From the NCBI GenBank assembly GCA_019637615.1, contig JAHBVJ010000005.1, positions 124,001-188,000 on the forward strand: a DNA stretch of 64,000 nucleotides, written 5' to 3'. This DNA is from Anaerolineae bacterium. Its GTDB lineage: Bacteria > Chloroflexota > Anaerolineae > Aggregatilineales > UBA2796. Position numbers and translations under genes: made by a program. Every line of letters starts with the position of its first letter. The stretch's first letter is position 1. Below are positions 46,371-54,384 of the stretch, piece after piece. The notes beneath the pieces were generated by a model. The model was not told the origin of the DNA, ran no database searches, and saw only the letters and a list, made by a program, of their open reading frames with translations.

Positions 46371-46382
46371 TATGAGGGAAAA

Positions 46383-47864
46383 ATGAAAGCTGCTTCCGCA
46401 ATCGTCATCGGTGCCGGGATCGGCGGCCTCGCGACCGCCGCCCATTTAGCCCAACGCGGGCTGCATGTGACCGTGATCGAGAAAAATCCGCGCCCCGGTG
46501 GTCGCTGCGATTACTTCGAGCGTGATGGGCATCAGTTCAACACCGGCCCCACGCTGCTGATCATGCCGCATATCTATGAAACAGAGTTCGCCGCGCTGGG
46601 AACCTCTTTGCGCGAACGGCTTGACTTGCTGCGCGTCGATCCCACCTATCATGTGATCTTCGATGATGGCAGTCAACTCTCGCTCACGTCCGATATGAAG
46701 CAGATGTATGCGCAGTTGGAGGCCATCGAGCCGAACAGTTTCAACGGCTATTTGCGCTATCTCGAAGAAGGCTGCCGTCACTACAATGTGGGCATCGAAC
46801 GGCTGGCGAAGCACGATTTCCGCACTGCCTTCGATTTCTTCTCGCCGCGCAATCTTCCTTTGCTCTTTCAGTTGAACCCGTTGGCGGGGCACTATTCGCA
46901 CATGTCGGCTTTTTTCGGCAATCCACGCCTGAAATCAGCTTTCACCTTCCAAGACGCCTACATGGGGCTGAGTCCCTTTGAAGCGCCCGCTACCTTCTCG
47001 ATGATGCCTTACGCCGAACTCGCGCATGGCGTCTGGTATCCGCGCGGCGGCATGACGCAGGTGGTACAGGCTTTAGTGGATATTGCGAAAGAAGCCGGCG
47101 TGGACTTCGAATTCGAGGCCAATGTGCAGCGCATCGAGATCGTTGACAATCGCGCACGCGGCATCCTGCTGGAAGATGGGCGTCGTCTGACTGCCGACAT
47201 CGTGATCGCCAACGCCGATCTGCCCTACGTCTATCAGTCGCTGCTGCCCGATCACGCCGAGGCCGAGAAGTTGGCGCACAAGCGGTATTCCTGCTCCACC
47301 ATAAGCTTTTTCTGGGGCGTGGATAAACCTTACCCGCAGTTGCCGCCGCACGCCTTGTTTCTCGCGGACGACTATCGGGAAAATTTCGAGGCTATCGACC
47401 GTCTATCGCTGGCGGATAATCCTAGCCTGTATATCCACACGCCGTCGCGGATCGATCCTGATTCCGCTCCAACGGGTGAGGATACTTTGGTCGCTATCGT
47501 GCCCGTTGGTCACCTCGATGATATGCACGAACAGGATTGGCGTTGCATTCGCGATCAGGCGCGTGAATCGGTGTTCAAACGCTTGAAATTGCTCGGCATC
47601 ACCGATCTGAAAAAACACATCAAATTCGAGGTGGACTATACGCCGCTGTCATGGCGCAAGCGCTACAACTTGCTGAAAGGCGCAACGCACGGCCTCTCGC
47701 ACACCCTGACGCAGTTGGCCTACTTACGTCCGCACAACCGCCATGCCCGCTACCACAATCTGTATTTCGTGGGCGCGAGTACGCATCCCGGTACGGGCGT
47801 CCCGACCGCGTTGATCGGTGCGCATCACGTCGCGGATCGTGTCATGGACGATTTGCGTTCCTGA
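46383..47864 (+). CDS. crtI: CrtI-type phytoene desaturase family FAD oxidoreductase
   Basis: 493 residues. The FAD-binding start IVIGAGIGGLATAAHLAQRG, then VIEKNPRPGGRCDYFERDG and NTGPTLLIMP, and the C-terminal GASTHPGTGVPTALIGAHHV are the hallmarks of CrtI-type carotenoid desaturases. The enzyme inserts double bonds into phytoene or a related C30 polyene. GAGGGAAAA supplies the ribosome site. Only this gene and the synthase are present; cyclases, ketolases and glycosyltransferases of a full carotenoid pathway are absent from the neighbourhood, so the product is probably linear, or later steps are elsewhere. Confidence 0.88.
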   Translation: MKAASAIVIGAGIGGLATAAHLAQRGLHVTVIEKNPRPGGRCDYFERDGHQFNTGPTLLIMPHIYETEFAALGTSLRERLDLLRVDPTYHVIFDDGSQLSLTSDMKQMYAQLEAIEPNSFNGYLRYLEEGCRHYNVGIERLAKHDFRTAFDFFSPRNLPLLFQLNPLAGHYSHMSAFFGNPRLKSAFTFQDAYMGLSPFEAPATFSMMPYAELAHGVWYPRGGMTQVVQALVDIAKEAGVDFEFEANVQRIEIVDNRARGILLEDGRRLTADIVIANADLPYVYQSLLPDHAEAEKLAHKRYSCSTISFFWGVDKPYPQLPPHALFLADDYRENFEAIDRLSLADNPSLYIHTPSRIDPDSAPTGEDTLVAIVPVGHLDDMHEQDWRCIRDQARESVFKRLKLLGITDLKKHIKFEVDYTPLSWRKRYNLLKGATHGLSHTLTQLAYLRPHNRHARYHNLYFVGASTHPGTGVPTALIGAHHVADRVMDDLRS

Positions 47865-48227
47865 TTACCAGATCATCGCCTGAGTCTCGTGCCGTCTAGC
47901 CGAACCGCAGCACACTATTGCGTCGGCGGGGCGTGAGGGCGGGACTCAGGTGCGATGTGCTTTCTGCCGGCTGCTCAATATTCGTGTGACTTCGCGATGA
48001 TGGTGTGCCCCATCGTGCTGCACATGCTGCCGCTTCTAACGTCAGGCTTGCTAGGTTATCACGCCCATCAGTTGGACGCTGACACCAGCCTGAATTGATT
48101 CGTTCATTATTAACGTCTGCACTCAACTCAGTACCCATAATATAACCCCACGCTAAGTTTGGCATAAACGGGAGTGGGCAGACACAGCCACGCATCGGCA
48201 ACTGTGTCTACCGTGTACGAAACGAAC
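47865..48227. other. gap between convergent genes; inverted repeats only
   Basis: No credible gene. CCTGAGTC (47879-47886) and GACTCAGG (47943-47950) flank a GC-rich stretch, and near 48178-48212 AGACACAG pairs with CTGTGTCT, which may terminate the minus-strand SRPBCC mRNA. A 101-codon minus frame (47896-48201) has no protein-like features. Confidence 0.45.
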
Positions 48228-48944
48228 TCAGCTCATCGCCAAGGCAGGTTGCTTGGCGCGCAGATAATCAGCCACATTGTCGAGTTCCTTCAGATACACC
48301 GGACGGATCAGCGGTGCTTGGATCGTCTTTTGCAGCCAACCGCTGAATCCTGCCGGAATCGGGAAATCTGTCGAAATCGTCACCTTAGCTTGGCGACCAC
48401 CATTTAGCGGCTCCACGGTGAAATGCGTAACGAGTCCCGTCGCAGGTTCAGTCTCCATCAGCACGCGTCCGGGCGTCGGCTCGCTGACGACCATGAACAT
48501 GTGCCGCTCTTGGCCTAGCGCCTTCGTATGCACGAGAACTTCCGTACCTGCCCCGCGCCCGCCTTTCTTCACGTCCATCCCTGTGAAAAATGGCTTCGGC
48601 AAAATGGCGTTATGAGCGACGACATAATCGGCAAACACGCCGTACACGTCTTCTGGGCGCGCGTCGATGACCTTGGTGGCGGTGATGTTGAACGTATTCA
48701 TGGTATTCCTCTTCTCCCCTGTTGTTAGGACTGATTCTTGATTGTGAACTGGATTGACTGAAATCAGCGTAACGCCTGCATCTCGACAGCGCGCCAAAAC
48801 CCCGTGCAGCGCCGCCTGATCGATGATGGTGCCGGTGAGCAGCGTATCGCCCTCTGCCGTGTACGAGACCGCTAGATCGCCAAACCACGCTGAAAGGCTT
48901 GGATCAAGCTGCCCTTTGACCTTGATCTGGTAGGTGGTGGTCAT
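48228..48944 (-). CDS. SRPBCC-family protein with an extra N-terminal small domain (in-frame fusion)
   Basis: 238 residues. The C-terminal about 157 (from MNTFNITATKVIDARPEDVY) form an SRPBCC/polyketide-cyclase-like hydrophobic-pocket domain. The N-terminal about 80 (YQIKVKGQLDPSLSAWFGDL and DTLLTGTIIDQAALHGVLAR) resemble a small stand-alone protein common in soil bacteria. An internal ATG at 48701 has a very good ribosome site (GAAGAGGAA-like), so the SRPBCC domain may also be made alone. The ligand is unknown; such proteins bind lipids or aromatic compounds. A 14-base palindrome and a G-rich tract lie upstream. Confidence 0.72.
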   Translation of the reverse strand: MTTTYQIKVKGQLDPSLSAWFGDLAVSYTAEGDTLLTGTIIDQAALHGVLARCRDAGVTLISVNPVHNQESVLTTGEKRNTMNTFNITATKVIDARPEDVYGVFADYVVAHNAILPKPFFTGMDVKKGGRGAGTEVLVHTKALGQERHMFMVVSEPTPGRVLMETEPATGLVTHFTVEPLNGGRQAKVTISTDFPIPAGFSGWLQKTIQAPLIRPVYLKELDNVADYLRAKQPALAMS

Positions 48945-49014
48945 GGCTCTCTATATCGTTCATCTCCTGTTTACGCTGTCTTGCTTTGATGTCTAAAGAA
49001 TAGCGGAATCAGGT

Positions 49015-49053
49015 TGGGTCATGACCCATCTAGGGGTGGGAAAGGGGGGTGGG
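49015..49053. promoter_or_regulatory. palindrome and G-quadruplex-type tract upstream of the SRPBCC gene
   Basis: TGGGTCATGACCCA (49015-49028) is a perfect 14-base palindrome, a plausible operator. Immediately after it on the plus strand four G-runs at 49033-49053 (GGGG-T-GGG-AAA-GGGGGG-T-GGG) fit the G-quadruplex consensus, on the template strand for the minus gene. Confidence 0.5.
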
Positions 49054-49078
49054 AAAATTTAGTTAGGGCGCAGACACA

Positions 49079-49102
49079 ATGAGAGAGCATGTGCTCTCTC
49101 AT
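49079..49102. terminator. perfect hairpin after the Ile-Pro repeat gene
   Basis: ATGAGAGAGCA (49079-49089) pairs with TGCTCTCTCAT (49092-49102) with a two-base spacer. It lies 20 bases past the stop of the minus-strand gene at 49123. It lacks a clear U-run, so terminator function is tentative. Confidence 0.5.
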
Positions 49103-49122
49103 GACACTACAAATTAGTCGCT

Positions 49123-49893
49123 TTATCGTCCCATCAGCAGATCAATGGCCTTCTTCAGATACCCCACAAGCAGCACCGCCCACACGACGACCACCCACGC
49201 CGCGAAGATCAACCCCAAGCGCCGGATCGGCTCGCTCCACGTGGACGAGATCGTCTGCAAATCACTACCAAATCCCTGTACCTCGGTCGCGATCTTGCCC
49301 GCGCTGTCCGTAATCCGCTGGATGCCTGTCACGTTGATCACCCCATCGATGATCTGGCTCAAATTGCTGAACGCGTCCCGCAAAAATGTCTTGATGTCGT
49401 TCAAAAAAGGCACGTTGATGCTGAAGGCTGGAATACGCGGCAGGTCAAACGCCGGAATCTTCAAGTTCACATCAGGGATCGCGAAGCCCGGAAACCGGAT
49501 CGGGAACTTGCCGATCACGCCCAGATCGAGCGTAAGGATGTTAAACGCCGGAATATCGGGAATCGGCACTACAATGGCTGGAATATCGATACGCGGCAGT
49601 TGGATTTCGGGGATACTGATCTGGTTCGGCAGGTTCGCGATGCTGTTCAGCGTATTCGCGATGCTCTGCTTGATGGTGTTCAGGGTTTTGGTCACCTCGT
49701 TCAACGAAGCTCGCAGCGCCTCGACCTCGGTGACGATCACGCCCGCCTCGGTATGGATCGCCGTCCAGCGCTGACGTGCCGCCGCGTCAAGATCGTTCGC
49801 GATTCCCTGTGCCGTGCTCACCGTCGCCCATGCCAGCAACGGCGGTGTCAATAAACTGATCAAAATCAATACGCCAAGTAAACGCTTTAACAT
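49123..49893 (-). CDS. exported, membrane-anchored protein with Ile-Pro repeats (unknown function)
   Basis: 256 residues from ATG 49893 (GGAGAG upstream). A hydrophobic N-terminus (LLGVLILISLLTPPLLAWA) looks like a signal peptide. A helical, coiled-coil-prone part follows (about 30-85; ALRASLNEVTKTLNTIKQSI). Then comes an unusual segment, about 88-165, where Ile/Leu/Val/Phe-Pro steps recur (ISIPEIQLPRIDIPAI, VPIPDIPAF, FAIPDVNLKIPAFDLPRIPA). A C-terminal helix near 230-250 (LGLIFAAWVVVVWAVLLVGY) with a basic end anchors it. I do not recognise the family. The regular proline spacing suggests an extended or beta-rich rod on the cell surface. Confidence 0.7.
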   Translation of the reverse strand: MLKRLLGVLILISLLTPPLLAWATVSTAQGIANDLDAAARQRWTAIHTEAGVIVTEVEALRASLNEVTKTLNTIKQSIANTLNSIANLPNQISIPEIQLPRIDIPAIVVPIPDIPAFNILTLDLGVIGKFPIRFPGFAIPDVNLKIPAFDLPRIPAFSINVPFLNDIKTFLRDAFSNLSQIIDGVINVTGIQRITDSAGKIATEVQGFGSDLQTISSTWSEPIRRLGLIFAAWVVVVWAVLLVGYLKKAIDLLMGR

Positions 49894-50006
49894 CACATAC
49901 TCTCCGCTTATCGCCCTCGCAACCAATGACTATCGCACTAACCCGTCCCCAGTTCTAACGCGATCTCATTCCTTAATCCAATTCTCTTTACCCACGTTCA
50001 CCACCA

Positions 50007-52349
50007 TTACCGCACGCGGATCAACACCGGAATCGGCACCGAGCCTATCTCCGAGCGTCCCTGTTCATCCGTTGCTACGAGGTCTGGCGCGTCATCAAAA
50101 CATGGTTGCATCTGCGGAATATTGCACACCGTCAGCCGCACCCGCAGCAAGTAGTCGCCCGCCGGAAAGCCCTCCGGAATATGCAGCGTGAAATCGTCGC
50201 GGACAATGTGCGCCACGTCCCAATGCAGCGTCGGCACATACCCGACATTCCGGTGCGCATCCACGATCAACCGTTCGCCCGTAGAATCGCTCAAGAATAT
50301 CTCGGATTGATACGTCGCCACGATCGGGCGTGATGCCTGCCAGTATACCGTCACGGGAATGGTACCACCCGGTTGCACTTGTGCCGTCGTCAAGCGGAAT
50401 CCCAGCAGATCGATCCCGCCCTGCCAGAAGCGTCGCAGCGGCAAAATATCCCGTTCCGTCTGATTCGTGCTGATCAGTGACGGATTCGCCTGCATGACGG
50501 CAGTGAGTACACCCCAGCCGACGATGATCCCGATCAACGTGATCAGATCGGCGCGTTGTGGCGATGGCACGATGATCCTCGCCAGCGTCCGTCGTCGGAG
50601 CCGTCGCTGCCACCGCATCAGCAAGAATAGCATTGCCACACCGACGAACGTGAGCGCCCATCCTGCATCGCGCGCTGGTGTGCCGCCTAGCTTGATCGTG
50701 ACGTTGCCGCCTTCCCGCGCTACGGGCAAACTGACGCGTAGTAGCCCTTGCGTAGAGGTCTCCACTTCCAGCGGCGAGCCATCGAGATCCGCCGTCCAAC
50801 CGAGCCAGTTGAACATATAAAAATCGGCGCGTCCGGCACGCTCTGAGACGAGTGTATAAATGCTCTGAGTCGTGCCTTGCTCCAACGGATCGAGGCGCGT
50901 TTCGGCGGAAAGTCCTTGCCGCAGCGCCCGCCGGAACGTGTGCGCCTCGATGTCAGGGATCAGGCTAGGGGATGGCCCCGGTAGCTCACGTACGCTGCTC
51001 GGCAGCAAAATCCCTTCGCGCAGCGTCGCCATGTGATAACCGGGTAGCTCATCTTGCAGCATATCGACGGTATCCACAAAGGTGCCAGTGTTTGCCCATG
51101 TTGGCGGCACCACGCCCGGTAGTGCTGCCAGCAGTGTCAGTGCGCACACGCCAATCAACCCCGCGATCCGCCAGTGCAGAGTCGTCCGTCGCAGCATTTC
51201 CAGCCAACCGCCGATCTGCGCGCCGAGCAGGCAGAAGCACACCAGCGCCATCATTAACACGTGATACGGCAGCAGCGGCAAAAATCCATGCGGATCAGGG
51301 AATAAGTTCGCGGTCAGCGGTGTCGCCGCGACGAGGGCGAACAACCCGATCAGCGCGAAGCCCACCACTTCCGAACTGTAACGCCGCCGCGCGGTTGCCG
51401 TGATCAAAATGCCCACCAACCCCATGATCCATGCGATGAATCCGATCCCGCGTGGTGGCAGTGGATTCAAGACATTCGGCTCGTACCCAACGAGCGGACT
51501 GAATGCCTCGGTCAGCGTGATCGACCCCGCCAACGGATCGAGCCGCACGCTTACCCAGCGGATCGAGTCACGTTCCATCAGGGCGGGTAGCCAGAAAAAG
51601 CTCGTCAGCAGCACCACCGTCACCAGCGCAGCGAGGGCATAACGGCGGCGCGTAGGCGAGGCAATGGTCGAACTGTAGATCGTCCACAGTACCACGGGAA
51701 TGCTGACCACCACGATCCGCATATCCGTCAACGCGTAGGCAGCCAAAACGCCTACTGCCAGCGCCGTCCAGCGGCCTTGTGTCGCGATCTGCACCTGATC
51801 CAGTGCCCACAGCGCCCACGGCAGCAAACCGAGCGCCATCAGCAGCCCCAAGTCGCCTGTGATGTATGGCAGCGTATATAACAACGGTGGACTGGTGATA
51901 TACAGCAGCGCCGCCGTGATCCCTGCCAGTGTGCCCCACCGTCGCCGCGAGAACGCGTACATGCCCGCGCCGCCTGCGAGGATCGACAATACCATGAACA
52001 GTTTCACGCTGGTGATGGCGGTCACATCGGTCAGTGCTTGATGATAACCCGGCAGATAGTGCGGCAGCGGCGCGAGGAAATTGAACAGCGGCGACCCATA
52101 CGCGTATACGAAATCCGGCGACCAGCGCGAGAACAACACGCCCGACTGCACGATCTGCGCCACTTCATACGAGCGATAGGCATACACAATTGCCTGATTT
52201 TCACGCGGCAACCCTGCCCGTGCCACCAGCGGCCATGCCGTGATCAAACCGAACGTCAGCACGAGAAACAATCCCCAGTCGATCACCCGCTGGCGAGGAC
52301 GCATCCACAGCGGCAGTTCATCAAACGGGATCGGTTTGGGCGTGCTCAT
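50007..52349 (-). CDS. large multi-pass membrane protein, PTPS-related/YfhO-like
   Basis: 780 residues. The first 420 residues contain about ten to twelve hydrophobic segments, starting with DWGLFLVLTFGLITAWPLVA; the loop SRWSPDFVYAYGSPLFNFLA and the PYITGDLGLLMALGLLPWAL region match the membrane family often labelled 6-pyruvoyl-tetrahydropterin-synthase-related, which resembles GT-C glycosyltransferase or YfhO proteins. One further helix lies near 575, and the C-terminal 150 residues form a soluble beta-rich domain (DDFTLHIPEGFPAGDYLLRV). A role in surface glycan or lipid-linked sugar work is plausible but not shown. It starts one base after the stop of the small gene upstream. Confidence 0.7.
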   Translation of the reverse strand: MSTPKPIPFDELPLWMRPRQRVIDWGLFLVLTFGLITAWPLVARAGLPRENQAIVYAYRSYEVAQIVQSGVLFSRWSPDFVYAYGSPLFNFLAPLPHYLPGYHQALTDVTAITSVKLFMVLSILAGGAGMYAFSRRRWGTLAGITAALLYITSPPLLYTLPYITGDLGLLMALGLLPWALWALDQVQIATQGRWTALAVGVLAAYALTDMRIVVVSIPVVLWTIYSSTIASPTRRRYALAALVTVVLLTSFFWLPALMERDSIRWVSVRLDPLAGSITLTEAFSPLVGYEPNVLNPLPPRGIGFIAWIMGLVGILITATARRRYSSEVVGFALIGLFALVAATPLTANLFPDPHGFLPLLPYHVLMMALVCFCLLGAQIGGWLEMLRRTTLHWRIAGLIGVCALTLLAALPGVVPPTWANTGTFVDTVDMLQDELPGYHMATLREGILLPSSVRELPGPSPSLIPDIEAHTFRRALRQGLSAETRLDPLEQGTTQSIYTLVSERAGRADFYMFNWLGWTADLDGSPLEVETSTQGLLRVSLPVAREGGNVTIKLGGTPARDAGWALTFVGVAMLFLLMRWQRRLRRRTLARIIVPSPQRADLITLIGIIVGWGVLTAVMQANPSLISTNQTERDILPLRRFWQGGIDLLGFRLTTAQVQPGGTIPVTVYWQASRPIVATYQSEIFLSDSTGERLIVDAHRNVGYVPTLHWDVAHIVRDDFTLHIPEGFPAGDYLLRVRLTVCNIPQMQPCFDDAPDLVATDEQGRSEIGSVPIPVLIRVR

Positions 52350-52350
52350 G

Positions 52351-52704
52351 TTAACGGCTCACGGGTAGTGTGGAGGTTCGAGAATCGGTGCTGCGGAGGA
52401 GCTGCTCCAGCGCGCCGATCACACCGGGCAGAGTCACGAATTGCGCGTCGGAAAGCTTACCGTCAGCATCACGGTTAGCGGCGGAATATACCTTCGGCTT
52501 GAACCACCCGAACACGATCTGTCGTCCCGCACTTGGCGCGGCGAACGTGATCATTCCTGCGCCTACCTCGCGCGTTAATTGCCCTAGCGTCGGATGTTCG
52601 CGCAGCGTTTCCACTACGATCAGCATATCCCGCACGAATGCCGCATAGCGTGGCTCCCGCGCGAAATCCTGAAAATATGCGGCGACCTCATCCCAACTGC
52701 GCAT
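52351..52704 (-). CDS. hypothetical protein, 117 residues
   Basis: Starts MRSWDEVAAYFQDFAREPRY; mixed alpha/beta composition with an internal TFAAPSAGRQIVFGWFKPKV. I do not recognise it. Its stop is one base from the start of the large membrane protein gene, so the two are translationally linked. The protein has no signal peptide or membrane segment and probably is cytosolic. Confidence 0.6.
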   Translation of the reverse strand: MRSWDEVAAYFQDFAREPRYAAFVRDMLIVVETLREHPTLGQLTREVGAGMITFAAPSAGRQIVFGWFKPKVYSAANRDADGKLSDAQFVTLPGVIGALEQLLRSTDSRTSTLPVSR

Positions 52705-52721
52705 ATGTCCTCACCACGCGG

Positions 52722-53522
52722 CTACAGGTCGATCAGCGCGTAAGCAGGTTTGCCATAATCCGCCGGGATCACGCGCATCTCAATCGTTTGCGCATCCGTG
52801 AAGATTTTGCTGTGCTTCCCGATATGCGTGTGACCGCTGAATACGTGCGTCACCTTGTTGCTGGCAGTGATGCGCTGACCGAGCGTCAGGTTATAAAAAT
52901 AGGCATTCGTGAGATTCCATGTGAAATCCCCCGGACGGCGCTCGATGGCCTCGGTAAAACATGGCACATGCGTCGCTACGATCACCTGCCGCACGCCCTC
53001 GTCCTCGTCCAGCCAGCGCAGCCGCTGCGAGAACGCGTCGCCCATCGCGCGGGCAACCTCTACATCGTTCCACAGCCAGTTGATGAACTCGCCGTCTGCC
53101 ATCACCATGCGCTTCTGGGCGAAGTACTGACTCGCCGTCAGCGCGATAGACGGATCGCGCCCCGAATAATCGTACCAGCCGTTGGTACCGCAAATCCCGA
53201 TGCCGTCATATACCCAATTCTCGGTTTCCAGCCACACCGTACCGTGTTGGTGAGCGAGTTCGGGCAAAACTTCAGTGAACAATTTCTCGCTGTCGTAGCC
53301 GCCCCGTGACCATAAATCATGATTGCCGCTGAGTAGCAAGCGCGGACAGTCCACCAATTGGAACAACTTGAGCATCGCCATGAAGCCCTCGACGCGCTCG
53401 CCCACATCACCAGCGATGATCAGGCAGTCGGGGTTAAGCGCGGCGATGCGCTTGACGAAATCCGTCAGCACCACGTGCCAGCGGGGATGATAGTGTGTGT
53501 CTGACGTAACAACTATTCGCAT
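52722..53522 (-). CDS. calcineurin-like metallophosphoesterase
   Basis: 266 residues with all classical metal-site blocks: SDTHYHP near residue 7 (D8, H10), IIAGDVGE, LLSGNHDLW, VATHVPCF and FSGHTHIG. The enzyme should hydrolyse a phosphodiester or phosphomonoester with two metal ions in the cytosol. The long insert between GNHDLW and VATHVP (WYDYSGRDPSIAL, SQYFAQKRMVM) may set the substrate. It is the first gene of the minus-strand group with the small hypothetical and the large membrane protein. Confidence 0.88.
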   Translation of the reverse strand: MRIVVTSDTHYHPRWHVVLTDFVKRIAALNPDCLIIAGDVGERVEGFMAMLKLFQLVDCPRLLLSGNHDLWSRGGYDSEKLFTEVLPELAHQHGTVWLETENWVYDGIGICGTNGWYDYSGRDPSIALTASQYFAQKRMVMADGEFINWLWNDVEVARAMGDAFSQRLRWLDEDEGVRQVIVATHVPCFTEAIERRPGDFTWNLTNAYFYNLTLGQRITASNKVTHVFSGHTHIGKHSKIFTDAQTIEMRVIPADYGKPAYALIDL

Positions 53523-53892
53523 TAGAAGTAACTTGGTTGGTCTAACGTTCCGACCGAATTTGAGTCAGGCAAGTGTAGCGTATTCTCCGAACGGTTCACA
53601 ATCACGCCATTCACGACTCGGCCTACAACTTCGCGCAACGAACCATCTAATTTCTCGTAAATGTCTTAGGAGAACGCAAAACAAGGGGAGCAGTGAAATA
53701 GCGGCCTGCTGCTGGCTAACCTGCGTTTGATAGTCAGCCATGAGCAGATAGCAAGGCACTATAGCCTACAAAATCATCTATGAGGGGACTGAGTCCCATT
53801 CGGGACTTCGTTCTCTGAGCCTGACGTTTCAACGTCGGGCGGCACTGTAGATTATGCCAAGTAACCTGTACAAAACTGAGGTTAACTAGACA
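53523..53892. other. divergent gap with alternative hairpins
   Basis: About 370 bases with no credible gene. GTCCC at 53793-53797 can pair either with GGGAC at 53785-53789 or with GGGAC at 53802-53806, two exclusive hairpins; a further stem GACGTT/AACGTC lies at 53823-53836. These sit 60-110 bases before the start codon at 53893 and could be a structured leader or a small repeat element. Confidence 0.4.
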
Positions 53893-54261
53893 ATGCCTAT
53901 TCTAATCGATCTCATTGAAAACGATCACGTCGTGCAGTACACCGTCACCGAACCGTGGTCACCGTCGGAAATCTTGCCCGCCAAAGCCAAGAGTCACGAA
54001 ATCTTCGGTGCAGCCGCGCACACGTTGCATGTGCTTGTCGATCTGCGGAAAGCCACCTTCAACCTCTCGCTCATCAACGCCGCGCAGCAGGTCATCGGCG
54101 GTGAACACCTTCCCAACAGCGGCGAGATCGTCGTCGTCGGCATCGGCAAGATGCTGCGCATGATCGCCACGCCGATCCTCAAAGTTGCGGCAGGCAGCGA
54201 TCCCGTCTCCTTCTTCGACTCGCCGCACGAAGCACTCACTTATCTGCGGAAGCTGTATTAA
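53893..54261 (+). CDS. small alpha/beta protein, STAS/SpoIIAA-like by pattern
   Basis: 122 residues. The alternation of a strand (HTLHVLVDLRKATFN), a helix (INAAQQVIGGE) and a strand (EIVVVGIGKMLRMI) plus the final helix (DSPHEALTYLRKLY) resembles the STAS/SpoIIAA-like fold in which small cytosolic regulators bind nucleotides or partner kinases. No catalytic residues are obvious. GAGGTTAA provides a ribosome site. The resemblance is by pattern only and may be wrong. Confidence 0.6.
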   Translation: MPILIDLIENDHVVQYTVTEPWSPSEILPAKAKSHEIFGAAAHTLHVLVDLRKATFNLSLINAAQQVIGGEHLPNSGEIVVVGIGKMLRMIATPILKVAAGSDPVSFFDSPHEALTYLRKLY

Positions 54262-54345
54262 TATCGACGTTCGTACCTCTCACCGAGTATAATCCCCGCG
54301 TACTTTTGATAATTACCGGGGCGTTACGGCGTTGGCTTTTACTCA

Positions 54346-54373
54346 GCACTTAGCACTTAGCACTCAGCACTAC
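54346..54373 (+). repeat. GCACTTA/GCACTCA heptamer cluster before the glycosyltransferase gene
   Basis: Four adjacent units: GCACTTA, GCACTTA, GCACTCA, GCACTAC, ending 11 bases before ATG 54385. It is a variant of the GCACTAA heptamer at 63738 and 46357. Confidence 0.7.
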
Positions 54374-54384
54374 CCATCTTTCCC

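Noticed and set aside
47896..48201. 101-codon minus-strand frame between convergent genes
   Set aside because: No ribosome site, low-complexity composition and no protein family resemblance.
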